Of a stretch of 64,000 bases of DNA, positions 36,601-47,089 are shown one piece after another (the stretch's first letter is position 1; each line of letters opens with the position of its first letter). Under the pieces are notes generated by a model that saw nothing but the letters and a program-made list of their open reading frames with translations, had not been told where the DNA came from and ran no database searches. The DNA comes from Sporothrix humicola. Its lineage: Eukaryota > Ascomycota > Sordariomycetes > Ophiostomatales > Ophiostomataceae. The translations under genes and the position numbers were made by a program. Location: assembly GCA_021396245.1 (NCBI GenBank), contig WNYE01000007.1, forward strand, positions 372,001 through 436,000. The letters are read 5' to 3'.

Positions 36601-37737
36601 CTTGCAAAATACGAGACGGCCCTACGAGGAATCTCCCGCACGGCAGTCCGCAGTCTGGTGGTGACGATGGCGTGGTACGCGCTGAGCCAGTCGCTGTCAT
36701 TTCTGGCCATGGCTTTGGGATTCTGGTACGGCGGGCGGCTGCTGTCGTACGGCGAGTACACGGCGACACAGTTCTACACGGTGTTTATTGCAGTCTTGTT
36801 TTCTGGCGAGGCGGCGGCGTCGTTCTTCATGTACACGACGAGTCTGACACAGGCACAGCGGGCGGCCAACTACATTTTTGGGCTGAGGGCAGGTGTTCCG
36901 CCAGAGTTGGAGGTTGACGAGGACATCAGCGACAAAAATGACGATGGTGATCATAAGGCCATCAGTGTCGATTGTGACAGTCTTGGCTTTGCATATCCTG
37001 GACGGCCGGATATTCCCGTTCTTAAGGATTTGTCTCTCACAGTACAGCCAAGCCAGTTCGTCGGTTTTGTCGGTGCATCTGGTTGTGGCAAGACGACAAT
37101 GATCAGTCTGCTGGAGCGCTTCTACGATCCGACATCTGGACGTCTGTGTGTCGATGGCCGTGACAACCGCACAATCCCGTTGCACAAACTACGCCAACAC
37201 ATGGCCTTGGTCCAGCAAGAGCCAGTTTTGTATCAGGGATCTTTGAGAGAGAACTTGGCTTTGGGCATGTCGGATGGGACGAGAGATATCGACGACGGCG
37301 CCATCTATGAGGCCTGCCGCCAGGCTAACATTGACACGTTTGTACGTTCTCTGCCGGATGGACTGGCCACGCCGTGTGGTGCACAGGGCCTGCAGTTCTC
37401 GGGCGGCCAACGGCAGCGCATTGCCATTGCGAGGGCTCTCCTACGCCAACCGCGTTTGCTCTTGCTGGACGAGGCCACGTCAAGTCTGGACACGGAGTCG
37501 GAGCGGCTCGTGCAGGCAGCCATTGAAAATGTGGCTGGTAATAATGCAATGGGCAGCCAAAACAAAAACGGAGTGACAACCGTGGCTGTGGCGCACCGGC
37601 TGTCGACGGTCAAAAACGCCGACGTCATTTTTGTGTTTGCACAGGGACGGGTCGTCGAGGCTGGGCGGCACGAAGAGCTGCTGGCCAAGAAGGGCGTCTA
37701 CTACCAAATGTGTCTTGGGCAGTCGTTGGATGGGTAG
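33678..37737 (+). CDS. Full-size ABCB-type multidrug ABC transporter
   Basis: Exons 33678-33809, 33885-35958 and 36020-37737 give 1307 residues, the usual length of fungal ABCB (MDR, leptomycin B resistance protein-like) exporters with layout TMD1-NBD1-TMD2-NBD2. NBD1 has Walker A GPSGSGKST near 426, signature LSGGQKQR near 539 and Walker B VLLLDEATSALD near 560. NBD2 has GASGCGKTT near 1086, FSGGQRQR near 1194 and LLLLDEATSSLD near 1217. Both ATP sites look complete. Each TMD shows six hydrophobic stretches. The N-terminal 44 residues are acidic and polar and make up exon 1. Intron 1 carries a 21-T run (33828-33848). The expected role is ATP-driven export of hydrophobic compounds from plasma membrane or vacuole. 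Its divergent regulator and the cluster around it suggest export of a substrate or product of that pathway. Confidence 0.95.
33828..33848 (+). repeat. 21-T homopolymer in ABC intron 1
   Basis: Run of 21 T inside the first intron, between donor GTGAGA and the ACTAAC branch site. It serves as an extreme polypyrimidine tract and is likely length-variable. Confidence 0.85.
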
Positions 37738-38327
37738 GAGGGGACGTGTTCTTTCATTTGTTTTCCGTATTTCCCATGTTTTCTTTTTCTGCTCTATTTT
37801 TTTTTTTCTTCTGGTGTCTTGCTTTTCTCAATTTACTCCTCTCCTACCCCCTCTCTGGAAATCTGTTTTCCGTTCTCCTTCTCCTCTCTGGGATAGGGTT
37901 ATTCTGCTTGTTTGCTTGATTGATTTAGAGTGCGGCGTTGGCGTGTTTGGCGTGTTTGGCGTGTTTGGAGGATTTGGCGGATGGCTGCTCTAGTTTGGGG
38001 CGCCACAATGCTTGCGCTCACCGGCCCGGATGCCAAGCGGCAAAGCTTGTTGCAACGGCGATGCCTGCAGAAAACCGGTACAAAATACAGCAAAACAGCG
38101 GTCACGGAGCAAATGTTAGGGACAAGAACACCCCGGCGGGATCGGAGCGGTTCAAGAAAAAGAGAACATTTGAATGAATAGCCTATTTCGAGGGCGATCC
38201 CGAGAACACGAGGTTCTACGAATGATATATGTTTATGCAAGAGGCAGTGTTTCCTGTTTCAACCTGTTTCCCCTTTCTCTGCAATTTCTCTGCAAATCCT
38301 TTTCTCGCCTGTTTCTTCCCACGCCAT
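37738..38327. other. Convergent 3' flanks with a 9-nt minisatellite
   Basis: T-rich sequence after the ABC stop, then a short tandem repeat at 37940-37975. No gene seen. Confidence 0.6.
37940..37975 (+). repeat. 9-nt tandem repeat GGCGTGTTT
   Basis: Three perfect copies of GGCGTGTTT (37940-37966) followed by a diverged copy GGAGGATTT. Located 200 bp past the ABC stop codon. Confidence 0.9.
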
Positions 38328-40088
38328 CTACGCCGCCTGCGTCACGGGCTTCGTCTCCGGCTCGAGCTCCTCGGTCATCAGGTAGACGGCACGGCTGGCG
38401 TCTTTCTTGCGGCTGTCGGTGTTGACGGTGAAGAGAGCGGCCGTGATGGCGACGGCACCGAACGCAATAGACACGAGGTACACGAGACGGAACGACACGA
38501 CATACGACTGCTTGTAGGCAATGACAGTGGCGGCCTTGAGCGCATCGGTCATGCCGGGGACGGCAGCATAGGCTTTGGCGGTGTTGGCCTTGGCAGCAGC
38601 TAGCAGAGCAGCCCAGTCGGCCTGGGGCACATTGAACTGCTCGGCGACAGCGTCGACGTTGGGGCCAATTATCGAGGAAAACTTGTTGTTGAGGATGGCC
38701 GAGTAGATGGCCGTGGCGACGGCGCCGCCGAGCAGACGGAAGGTGCCGATCAAGCCAGCAGCAACGCCGATATCACGCTGGTCGTCCAGACCAAGCGAAA
38801 TCATGGTGAAGGCGACGAGCTGGGGCGGCGTGACGCAGGACGAGGTCAGGATAACCAGAACAATGGCACGGGCGGTGTCGTTGTAGCCGACCGAGGCCAT
38901 GGCGCCGATGAAGGCCGTCTGCAGCACCATGAAGCCAAACATTTGCCACTTTTCGCGGCCGACGCGCGAGCAAAAGACGATCATGATGATGGCGCCGATG
39001 AAGCTGCCGAACGAGAAGATGGTGGCGTACAGGCCGCGCAGGATCAGGCGGTCGGAGCGCACAAAGAAGATGGACGACTGCTGGGGCCACAGCACGTTCA
39101 TGCTGTAGTACAGCATGCCGCCGACAAAGACGAGCACGATGACCATGGTGAACTCGCGGACCTTGCGGAAGAGAGCGGGCGGCAGCAGCGGGTACTTGAG
39201 GAAGGGCATGGTCTCCCAGTACGCCAGGACGCACGCGCAGAAGAAACCGACGATAATGGGCGCCAGGACCATGGCGCTTGTCCAGGGGTACTTGTTGCCG
39301 CCGCCAAAGTTGATGCCGAGCAGCATGAGCGTGCTGGACGCGGCAAACAGCAGCAGGCCGACATAGTCGAGCTCGGCCAGCAGCTGGCGCTTCGTCTTGC
39401 CGTCGTCTTGGTGCTTCTTGGCAAAGTTGGGCGGGAAGTAGCAGAAGAGCAGCAGCAGGCCCATGACCGAGTGGTAGGCAAACATGTACCAGTAGGCGGC
39501 GCGCCAGGTGATGGAATAGTTGGCAATGAACACGTAGCCGATGAGCGGGCTGATGTACGACAGCAGCAGCGTCGAGTCAAAGATGCCGACGCCCAGCATG
39601 CGGTACTTGTTGGGCAGGATCTCCTGGATGCACGCATATGACATTTCCTGGAAGCCCGAGGCAATGCCAAAGATAATGCCGCTGCCAATCATCTGGTTGA
39701 TGGACTTTCCGGTCGCGCCGACGACGCAGCCGACAATGCCCAGCACGGAACCCGTCAACATAAAGTAGCGCCGGCCAAAGATGTCCGACAGACGGCCACC
39801 GACCGACACGACGACGGCCGCGCCCAGCTGCCACGAGACCGTGATCCACGTGTAGTTGGGGTCCGGGCCCAGATCGGCGTTGATGTACGCGAGACACGTA
39901 GACGGGATCAGCAGCGTCATGACATACGAGCTGAACTGGCCGCAGAGCGCCGCGAACGCGATCGCCGTCTTGGCGTTGAACAGCTTGACATGCTCTTCTT
40001 CGTCGGGCGCAACGACCGACACATGCTCGAGGTTCGGCGTCGATGTCGACTCGATGGCCGTCGTCTCGGCCTTTTCGTTGTCGGCCAT
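38328..40088 (-). CDS. MFS transporter, TRI12/DHA2 type (14-helix efflux family)
   Basis: Single exon, 586 residues, start at 40088. It has an acidic 45-residue N-terminal tail and about 14 membrane segments, the DHA2 arrangement shared by the fungal TRI12-like pumps and siderophore transporters. Motif A of the MFS, GGRLSDIFGRRYFMLTGSVL, is at about 102-121, and the cytoplasmic loop after helix 6 is basic and hydrophilic (KKHQDDGKTKRQ). A second-half loop reads CSRVGREKWQMFG, and a long soluble loop (about 485-535) lies before the last helix, as in TRI12-like proteins. The substrate is not shown by sequence. The name of the family comes from a trichothecene pump, but no toxin biosynthetic genes are present here. 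Convergent with the ABC gene, it supplies a second export route within the putative cluster. Confidence 0.92.
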   Translation of the reverse strand: MADNEKAETTAIESTSTPNLEHVSVVAPDEEEHVKLFNAKTAIAFAALCGQFSSYVMTLLIPSTCLAYINADLGPDPNYTWITVSWQLGAAVVVSVGGRLSDIFGRRYFMLTGSVLGIVGCVVGATGKSINQMIGSGIIFGIASGFQEMSYACIQEILPNKYRMLGVGIFDSTLLLSYISPLIGYVFIANYSITWRAAYWYMFAYHSVMGLLLLFCYFPPNFAKKHQDDGKTKRQLLAELDYVGLLLFAASSTLMLLGINFGGGNKYPWTSAMVLAPIIVGFFCACVLAYWETMPFLKYPLLPPALFRKVREFTMVIVLVFVGGMLYYSMNVLWPQQSSIFFVRSDRLILRGLYATIFSFGSFIGAIIMIVFCSRVGREKWQMFGFMVLQTAFIGAMASVGYNDTARAIVLVILTSSCVTPPQLVAFTMISLGLDDQRDIGVAAGLIGTFRLLGGAVATAIYSAILNNKFSSIIGPNVDAVAEQFNVPQADWAALLAAAKANTAKAYAAVPGMTDALKAATVIAYKQSYVVSFRLVYLVSIAFGAVAITAALFTVNTDSRKKDASRAVYLMTEELEPETKPVTQAA

Positions 40089-41607
40089 GGTGATGTTGTG
40101 TTGGGGAAAGGATATGATAAGGAGGACGTCGTATGAGAGGACGAGACCGAGATGTATGAACAAGAATCAAAAGAAACAACGGGCGGGTCTCGTCTTCTTA
40201 TGTTCAGTCGCTTTGATGCCTAGGAAACAAAAGTATCTTGGCTGTGTCTCCTTTTTAGAAATGCCTCTTGTCTTCTTTCTTTTTTGCCTCTTCCTTCTTT
40301 TCTCTCTTCCCTTTTCATCTCACTTCTTTTCTCCACAATCCTTGCCATTCACTCCACACTCCCCGGCCTCTCCGCACTGGAAATGCGGAAGATGGGTCTC
40401 TCGACGCTGGAAGACCATCAACCGGCCGGGGTGCGCGCTTGGCACTCCAGTGTCTCTCCATTTCTCTCCATCTTCTCCATGGGTATTCCCGGGGCGCCGG
40501 CGTGCAAACTGGGCAGCAATTTTCAAGGCTAGAGTAGCAACAAACAGCCAATGGCACGAACTGCATTCTCAGAGTGGATTTGTTTGTTTTCTTTTTGTGT
40601 CATTTTGTGTCTTTTGGCGTATTTCTGCGTCCTTTGCTTTCCTATCGTTTTTCCTATCATGTCGCACTTCCAACCTTGCATGCAAGGTGATCTCTTGGCA
40701 ACCTCGAATCCTTGCCGTCCATGTCATCCATGCATGTCCCCGGGAAAAGACCACCGCAGAAACCCGAGGTTGGATACCAATAAGAGGATAATATGATAAG
40801 AGTGCGCAGGCTATTATGGCAGGGCTGGATGCACATCAATATTTTGTGACTATTCCACAGTAGTATGTGCCACCTGTCACCGCGATCTGCCTTCCTAAAT
40901 GGGCATCCATCTTCTGCAAAAGCCTCGCTTCGCATCCGTCTGCATCCGTCTGACGTCCCAGCTCAACGGCTCGGATCTTCCAGGCCATCCAGCGTTGGCC
41001 TGGATTCGCATATTCGATCATCCATGGAACCATGCATCCAGGCCGCGACCAAAAATGCCACATGGACTGCCCAACTGTCTGGCTTGAACGTGGGACTCTG
41101 CGTTCGTTTCCCGCCCGCCTTTCTCGAGCTTCTCGTGCTTCTCGTGCTTCTCGTGTTCTTGCCTGATGAACACGCTGGCACGTGGAGAATGTCTTGCGAA
41201 TGGCCGTTTCGTTTCTGGGGTGAGATGAGATGGAAGTCTCTGTGCATCGTCCGTAAATGAAACTTGACGCACCCTGGCAGACCCTGCATGGGATCTTTTC
41301 ATATTTTCATCCTTTTATCCTTTCATCTTGTCTCTTTGATTATTTTATTTTCCTTCTGGAATTATTCCAGCCATCGACACAGTATGCACATTTATCTGTT
41401 CCCTTGTCTTGTTCATTTCCGATGAAGATAAAGGACAGGCATTGTCGTTGACTGTCCTTCATCTGACATCCAGTCTTCCGTGAATCTCAAGTAGAGATCT
41501 TTACATTCTGCAATCTCCTTTCAGGTATAATTTTATGCATTATTTCATTTATTTCATAAATTTCTTTGCATATTCAACTATGTACAGTTATCGTCCTAGT
41601 TCACCCC
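40089..41607. other. Spacer upstream of the MFS gene
   Basis: About 1.5 kb without a supported gene. It holds the MFS promoter, the 3' flank of the EthD gene and a 9-nt tandem repeat at 41120-41155. Confidence 0.55.
41120..41155 (+). repeat. 9-nt tandem repeat CTTCTCGTG
   Basis: Three perfect copies of CTTCTCGTG (41129-41155) preceded by a diverged copy TTTCTCGAG. Non-coding context. Confidence 0.88.
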
Positions 41608-42101
41608 CTAGAAGCTGCGCGAGTGCTCAGTGACAATCTTGCTGTCGTCAATGGCGACGTACTCGACACCAACCGTCACCGCCACCGTGTCCATGTCAAT
41701 CAGACGCAGCTCGTCGGGCCGGATCTTCTCCTGGTACTCCTTGTCCAGGAACGCCGCCTCAAAGTCCTCGTACTTGCGCACCCAGAAATCACCCATGCCG
41801 TCGTACTGCAGCCCGGGCCGGCCCACGGCCTCGGACATTTTCTTGGCCAGATCGCGGTACTCGGATGTTGTGTGGTACTGGGGGAGGGTTAGTCAATATG
41901 CAGCATAACGTTTATTCTGGTATTTTTGAGTCTTTAGGGGGCACCCACCTGAACATAACGGACAATGCCGCAGCGAAGCAGCCAGTCCAGAGCCAGCGGC
42001 CCGTGCTCGTAGGCCCAGTACTTGTTGAACTCCTCCTCCGTCGTGCCCTTTTTGCGGTTGACACAGACGGTCACGCGAATGAGAGGCTCCGTGTCCATCA
42101 T
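41608..42101 (-). CDS. EthD-domain protein (ferredoxin-like dimeric alpha/beta barrel)
   Basis: Exons 42101-41949 and 41877-41608 give 140 residues. The fold signature is LIRVTVCVNRKKGTTEEEFN at the start, then KYWAYEHGPLALDWL with the conserved HGP, and DFWVRKYEDFEAAFLDKEY in the second half, matching EthD-type proteins. Members work in ether degradation in bacteria and as small dehydratases or cyclases in fungal polyketide and pigment pathways. Sequence alone does not choose between these. A CTCTCACAG acceptor-like sequence sits 8-9 bases before the start, so there may be a 5' leader intron. The gene is oriented like the SDR gene 0.8 kb upstream and fits the catabolic or biosynthetic cluster. 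Confidence 0.85.
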
Positions 42102-42879
42102 CTTGGCGGCTGTGAGAGAAAATAAAGAATTTGACTGGGAAAGATAACCAAAAGAAAAAGATAAGAAGATGCTATAAAGATGCTCTATCAAATTCAAATT
42201 GTCAAGATACTCAATAAGACGTGATCGATTGGGGTCGTCTCGAGCATAACGGCAACACATCAATAACTTGTAGTCTATTCTCTGGGGGGTATTGGAGGCC
42301 GAATGCCCATTGATTCTCCCCCATCTCTGGGTAAGGTCGTCCTTTGTGTGTCCGGAAGTGTCTTTTCCAGCACCCGGCCGACGCGAACGCGAACGATGCG
42401 GGACAATCACTCTGCGGGGAAGCCCCGAAAGCCCCTCTTTGTTCTTGTTTGTTTTCTTTTTTTCTTATTCTTTTCGTCAATAAAGCAAGCTGTATTTCAT
42501 CATGCTCTTCTTTTCCACCCCGCCGTGGATACAGATCTCCATCTTTTAACCCGCGGCTGGAGACAAGATTCTGGAGACTGAACACCGAACACCACGGCCG
42601 GACTTTGAGGCCGCAACGACGTCAGTCTTGGCGCGAAAGTACCCCACTCTATTTGGCAGCACTTCAAACACTTCTGGTGAAAGAAAGAACAAGAGAAAAG
42701 ATACAATGATCGCAAAACAGATAATACAATGTAGATAACACAAGGACGGAGTAACATGGTGATAGTGAGACAATTAAAGCACAGGATATGCCTTTATTTT
42801 TGTACTGGAACATCTATTCGTTATGTGACGTATGTACACTCATTCAAACTTTTTTGTCGTTTTCGGCAGCGCTCCACAT
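42102..42879. other. Promoter region between EthD and SDR genes
   Basis: 778 bp with no gene supported. Contains a perfect inverted repeat CGGGG-AAG-CCCCG (42415-42427), 314 bp upstream of the EthD start, and a CCGCGG at about 42551. Confidence 0.55.
42415..42427. promoter_or_regulatory. Inverted repeat with CGG-N7-CCG spacing
   Basis: CGGGGAAGCCCCG is a 5-bp perfect inverted repeat with 3-bp centre. Its ends form CGG-N7-CCG, a layout typical of sites for homodimeric Zn2Cys6 regulators, two of which are encoded in this neighbourhood. Binding is inferred. Confidence 0.3.
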
Positions 42880-43680
42880 TTAGCAGACCCAGCCGCCGTC
42901 AATGTTCTGGACAGTGCCGGTCATGAACGACGAGCCGTCCGACAGCAGCCACTCGACCAGGTTGGCAACCTCGCTCGGCTGGCCCTTGCGGCCAAGGGCA
43001 ATGTGGCTTAGGTCCATCTCCGCGCCGCGGATGCCCGCCGACTGGCGGAACATGGGAGTATCAATGGGGCCACTACAAGATTAGCAAGTATTCAAAATGA
43101 AAAGGGCACGTAGGATGACTTTGACTTACGGGCAGAAGCAGTTGCAGCGGATCTGGCGCTTGCCGAGCTCCTTGGCAGCCACACGCGTCAGGCCGACGAC
43201 GGCGTGCTTGGAGGCCACGTACGACGCGTTGCGCGGGAAGCCGATGATGCCGGCCACACTGGCCGCGTTGACAATCGAGCCGCCGTCGTTAAAGTGCGGG
43301 ATCTGCGCGCGCAGGCAGTTGAGCAGGCCCTTCTGGTTGACGCCGACCACAAAGTCCCAGTCGTCGTCGTCAATGTCCTGGAGCGAGGTGATGTTGATGT
43401 GCTTGCCAATCACGCCCGCCAGGTTGGCCGCGCCGTCGAGCTTGCCAAACGCCTCGACCGTCGCCTTGATCCAGTCCTCCACCTGCTGGCGGTTGCGCAC
43501 GTCGACAACGCGGCCAATGGCCTTGCCGCCGGCCGCCGTGATGTCCTTGACGGCCTGGTCCAGGGCAGCCTCCTGCACATCGGCCAGCGACACCTTGGCG
43601 CCCTTGGACGCAAGCAGCTTGGCGGTCTCGAGACCCATGCCGGACGCGGCACCGGTGATGACGATAACCTTGCCTTCCAT
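42880..43680 (-). CDS. Short-chain dehydrogenase/reductase
   Basis: Exons 43680-43130 and 43072-42880 give 247 residues, the standard size of a classical SDR. The Rossmann nucleotide motif TGAASGMG is at 9-16. Asp34 at the end of the second strand (SLADVQ) points to NAD(H) preference. The structural motif reads NLAG (86-89) instead of NNAG. Catalytic Ser141, Tyr154 and Lys158 are present (NAASVAG, YVASK). The C-terminal part PGPIDTPMF and MTGTVQNIDGGWVC is typical. It probably oxidises or reduces a secondary alcohol or ketone. Neighbours are the EthD gene downstream and the divergent AtuA gene, which shares a 1.2 kb promoter. The exon join restores the PGPIDTPM motif exactly, supporting the splice model. 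Confidence 0.94.
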
Positions 43681-44900
43681 TGTGATGTGTGTGGGTTGGT
43701 GTGTTAGTAGTGTAGAATGTGGGAGGAAATGATGAGATGTCCGGTCGCGTATTGTGTATGTGTGGCTGTTTCTTCGTCCGAGGGGTCGACAGAGTCTGCA
43801 GAAATATGCCGCTTCCAACGTATTTGTATATTTGCTTTCCCCAACAAGGAACGCCGCTTCCTCCAAATAAACACCCGTGAAACGCTGCTAGACGACGCCA
43901 ACCGACGCCAGGCACGACAGAGTCCGTAAGAGGGTCCTTTTGGCACTATTTTCGTGTCATACTGGATTTTCCCCTTTCTTTTTCTTCTTCTTCCCCAGCC
44001 ATTTGGCCTCAACTCTGCCCATTCACTGACTTTTCCATTTAATGCCGGTCCCCCGCCCTCTCCGGACGTGGAGTGTGGTGGAGGTGGAGGAGGGTGTGGA
44101 GGCAGTGAACGTGAGGGGCTCCCCAAATCGCACCAAATCGCGGCGCCCAAAAACAGGATAGTACACAGCCGGACGGTGTTAGTCCCGGGGTGTCGGATGC
44201 TCGCCTGGAACGACGGGGCAAAACCCATACAAATCGAGTGTAAACGAGGACAAAAGCGGCTAGCGCCGCGGGGATGTTGAACAACCGGCCTTGGCACTGC
44301 GACACAGCCAGCCAGAGACGACAGGTTGACACCTCCAAGTCATGTTAGTGGAGGAGCTAGCCGGAAATTGAAATACGTTGGCGGCTTTTCTGTCGTTCCC
44401 ATGATGCTTTTTTGGTGAAAACGCAAACGTGGACGTAAAGGTATGTCTGGGCCCGTTAACACCGTTCGTACCGTTTAGATACGTTTCTTGCGTTTTTTGG
44501 TGTGTTTTTTGGTATGTTTTTGGTGTCCTCGTTAGCTGCATCCGATCACGGCAGCCCGTTCCACCCGGAAAATGAGAAACTGAACAACCACCGCCGTCCG
44601 ATCCGACTCTGGAAGAACGGCTGTGCGACTTCCGGCGAGGAGGGTCAAACCGTTTGCAAGATGCGAGTAGACAGTATCAAGGGACATGATGAGCGAGGCC
44701 GTGACGTCGTGCGGAGCTGTCTCGGTAGACTCGAGAGGAGGAATTTGTTGAAGACCGCCTTAAATATAACGGTGAGGGGTCCTGTTTGCGGAAGTGTTTC
44801 TACCTCGTCCTTTTATGTGATTGTTTTGCTTGTATTTTTGGAGTAAATCGTCAGCATATCTTCTCAAAAGCATCTCGAAATATACACACCTCCATAAACC
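43681..44900. promoter_or_regulatory. Bidirectional promoter region of SDR and AtuA genes
   Basis: 1220 bp between two divergent starts, no gene supported. It contains an inverted repeat GCGGC-TAGC-GCCGC (44256-44269), which gives CGG-N6-CCG, and two CCGGAAA sequences (about 44361 and 44569). Function of these is not known. Confidence 0.45.
44256..44269. promoter_or_regulatory. Inverted CGG repeat in the SDR/AtuA promoter
   Basis: GCGGCTAGCGCCGC has 5-bp arms and a 4-bp centre. It is another possible Zn2Cys6 dimer site, though its spacing differs from that of the 42415 site. Low confidence without conservation data. Confidence 0.25.
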
Positions 44901-47089
44901 ATGGCCGACACTGAGACAAACAGCGCCGCTGCCGCCAACGGCACCAACGGCACCAACGGCACCAATGGCACTGTCCCCGTCAACACCCACAAGCGCCCGC
45001 TGCGCGTCGCCGGTGCCTCCGGTGGCTTCTCGGATCGCCAGCGTGCCATCCGGGATCTGGCTGCTCTCGACATCGATGTGATTGTCGGCGACTGGCTGTC
45101 AGAATGCACAATGACCCTGCACGGCGCACAAAAGGTCGACAACGAGCGCCTGCGGGCCGAGGGCAAGCTGCTGGAGGAGCCCGTCGGTCTGTTCGACCCG
45201 ACATTCATGGAGAACCTGTCCCCTGCGCTGCCCGACATTGCACGCAAGGGCATCAAGGTGGCTGTCAACGCTGGCGCTTCCGACACGCAGCTGCTGGCCA
45301 GCCAGGTGCAGGCTGAGGTGAACAAGCAGGGCCTGGACCTCAAGGTGGCCTACGTCGAGGGTGACGAGGTCACCGACACCGTGAACCGCCTGATCAAGGC
45401 CGGCGAGCCGTTCCCCAGCTTGATGACGGGCGAGACCCTGGCCGAGTGGGGCTACACGCCCATCTATGCGCAGTGCTACCTGGGCGGCGCTGGCATTGCC
45501 GAGGCCCTGCGGGCGGGCGCAGACATTGTCATCTGCGGTCGCGTGGCTGACGCCGCGCCGTCCGTTGGTGCTGGTATGTGGTGGCACGGCTGGGACCGCG
45601 AGACGGACTTTGACGAGATTGCCGGTTCGCTGGTCTGCGGTCATCTGATCGAGTGCGCCGCGTACGTGACGGGTGGTTACTTCTCTGGCTTCAAGCGCCT
45701 GCTCGAGAAGTGCGAGAACCTGGGCTTCCCCATTGCTGAGCTGGCACACGACGGCTCGTGCGTGATCACCAAGGAGCAGAACAACACCGGTGGCGAGGTA
45801 TCGGTCGGCACAGTGGCATCCCAGCTGCTGTACGAGATCCAGGGCCCTCTGTACTATGGCTCGGATGTCACGGCGTGTCTTGAGGGTGTTGTCATGAAGC
45901 AGATTGGCCACGATCGCGTGCAAGTCACGGGTGTCAAGGGCCGCCCGCCGCCACGCACCACCAAGGTCGGCTTGACGGCTGTCGGTGGCTACCAGGCCGA
46001 GTTCCACGTCTATCTGTGCGGCATCGATCTCGAGGCCAAGGCCGAGTGGGTCGAGCGTCAGATCCGCTACTCGGCCGGCGACGCCGTCAAGGAGCTCAGC
46101 TGCTTCAAGTTCAGCCTCAACGGCTACTGCCCCGACAACCCGAGAAACCAGGACGTCGCCACGGTCGATCTGCGCATCTTTGTGCAGACCAAGAACAAGG
46201 CCCTCGTGTCCAAGGCCACCCTCGACGTCCCCGGCTTCAACCGCTGGTGCATGGACAACGGTCTGCAGGGCTGCCCTGGCTGGACTCTGGGCAACGACCA
46301 GCGCCAGTCCGAGGGCAAGCTGTACTATGAGTACTATGTCACGCTTCTGGCCCAGTCCGAGGTGCAGCACCGTGTCGTTCTACCGTGGGTTGACGGCGGC
46401 AAGACCCTTGACGTGCGCCCCATTGCCAACCTCGTCGACTACCCCCGTGACCAGCGCAGCTATGAGACGGCCGGCCCTGTCGACCTGAAGACGTTTGGCC
46501 CGACGACGCGTGGTCCTCTGGGCTGGGTTGTCGGTGGCCGCTCGGGCGACAAGGCGTCGGACGCCAACGTTGGTCTGTACGTGCGCAACGATGACGAGTG
46601 GGACTGGCTGCGGTCGCTGTTGACTGTCGACAAGATCAAGTACCTGTTGGACGAGGAGTACAAGGGTGGTGTCATTGAGCGCTTTGAGATTCCGGGCATT
46701 CGTGCTGGTAAGTCTAAGTCTACCCCTTTTAAGCTGCGCTCTTTCCTATTGTTTTGCTATGTTTGTGTTCTTTCCATTTTGGACAACATCACGGCCCTTC
46801 TGTCTCAAAATTTTACATGTGACAATCCGGGCATCCGTTCCTTCCTTTCAAAGCATTTCTTACTAATTCTTCACACAGTTCACTTCCTCCTCCGCGACCA
46901 CCTCGACCGTGGCTTCAACTCGACCAGCACATACGACACTCTGGGCAAGAACGTCGGCGAGTACCTGGTATGTACTTCAAGCCATATGAAAAAAAATGGT
47001 CATTGCAGTGCCGAAACTAACATCTGTGTTAATAGCGCTCCAAATGGGTCGACATTCCCAACAAGTTCCTGGCCCGTGGCCGGTTCTAA
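44901..47089 (+). CDS. AtuA-family protein (acyclic terpene utilisation, DUF1446)
   Basis: Exons 44901-46707, 46879-46967 and 47036-47089 give 649 residues. The N-terminus has four NGT repeats (residues 14-24). The AtuA domain then starts with RVAGASGGFSDRQRAI and includes DVIVGDWLSECTM, KVAVNAGASD, PIYAQCYLGGAGIAEALRAG, DIVICGRVADAAP, HLIECAAYVTGGYFSGF and AHDGSCVITKEQNNTGG, all highly conserved in this family. The C-terminal domain has GWVVGGRSGDKASDANVGLY and ends FLARGRF. In Pseudomonas, AtuA belongs to the citronellol/geraniol degradation operon, where its biochemical step is not established. Fungal homologs are uncharacterised as far as I know. The first intron is long for this window (171 nt). 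Association with an SDR, an EthD protein and two exporters suggests turnover of a hydrophobic acid or terpenoid. Confidence 0.93.

Noticed and set aside
38328..40088. Reading the TRI12-like MFS gene as evidence for a trichothecene cluster
   Set aside because: TRI12-type transporters are a broad family, and no trichodiene synthase or other trichothecene genes are present in the window.
45099..46370. 423-codon minus-strand frame opposite the AtuA gene
   Set aside because: Antisense shadow; the plus strand is a highly conserved AtuA domain.
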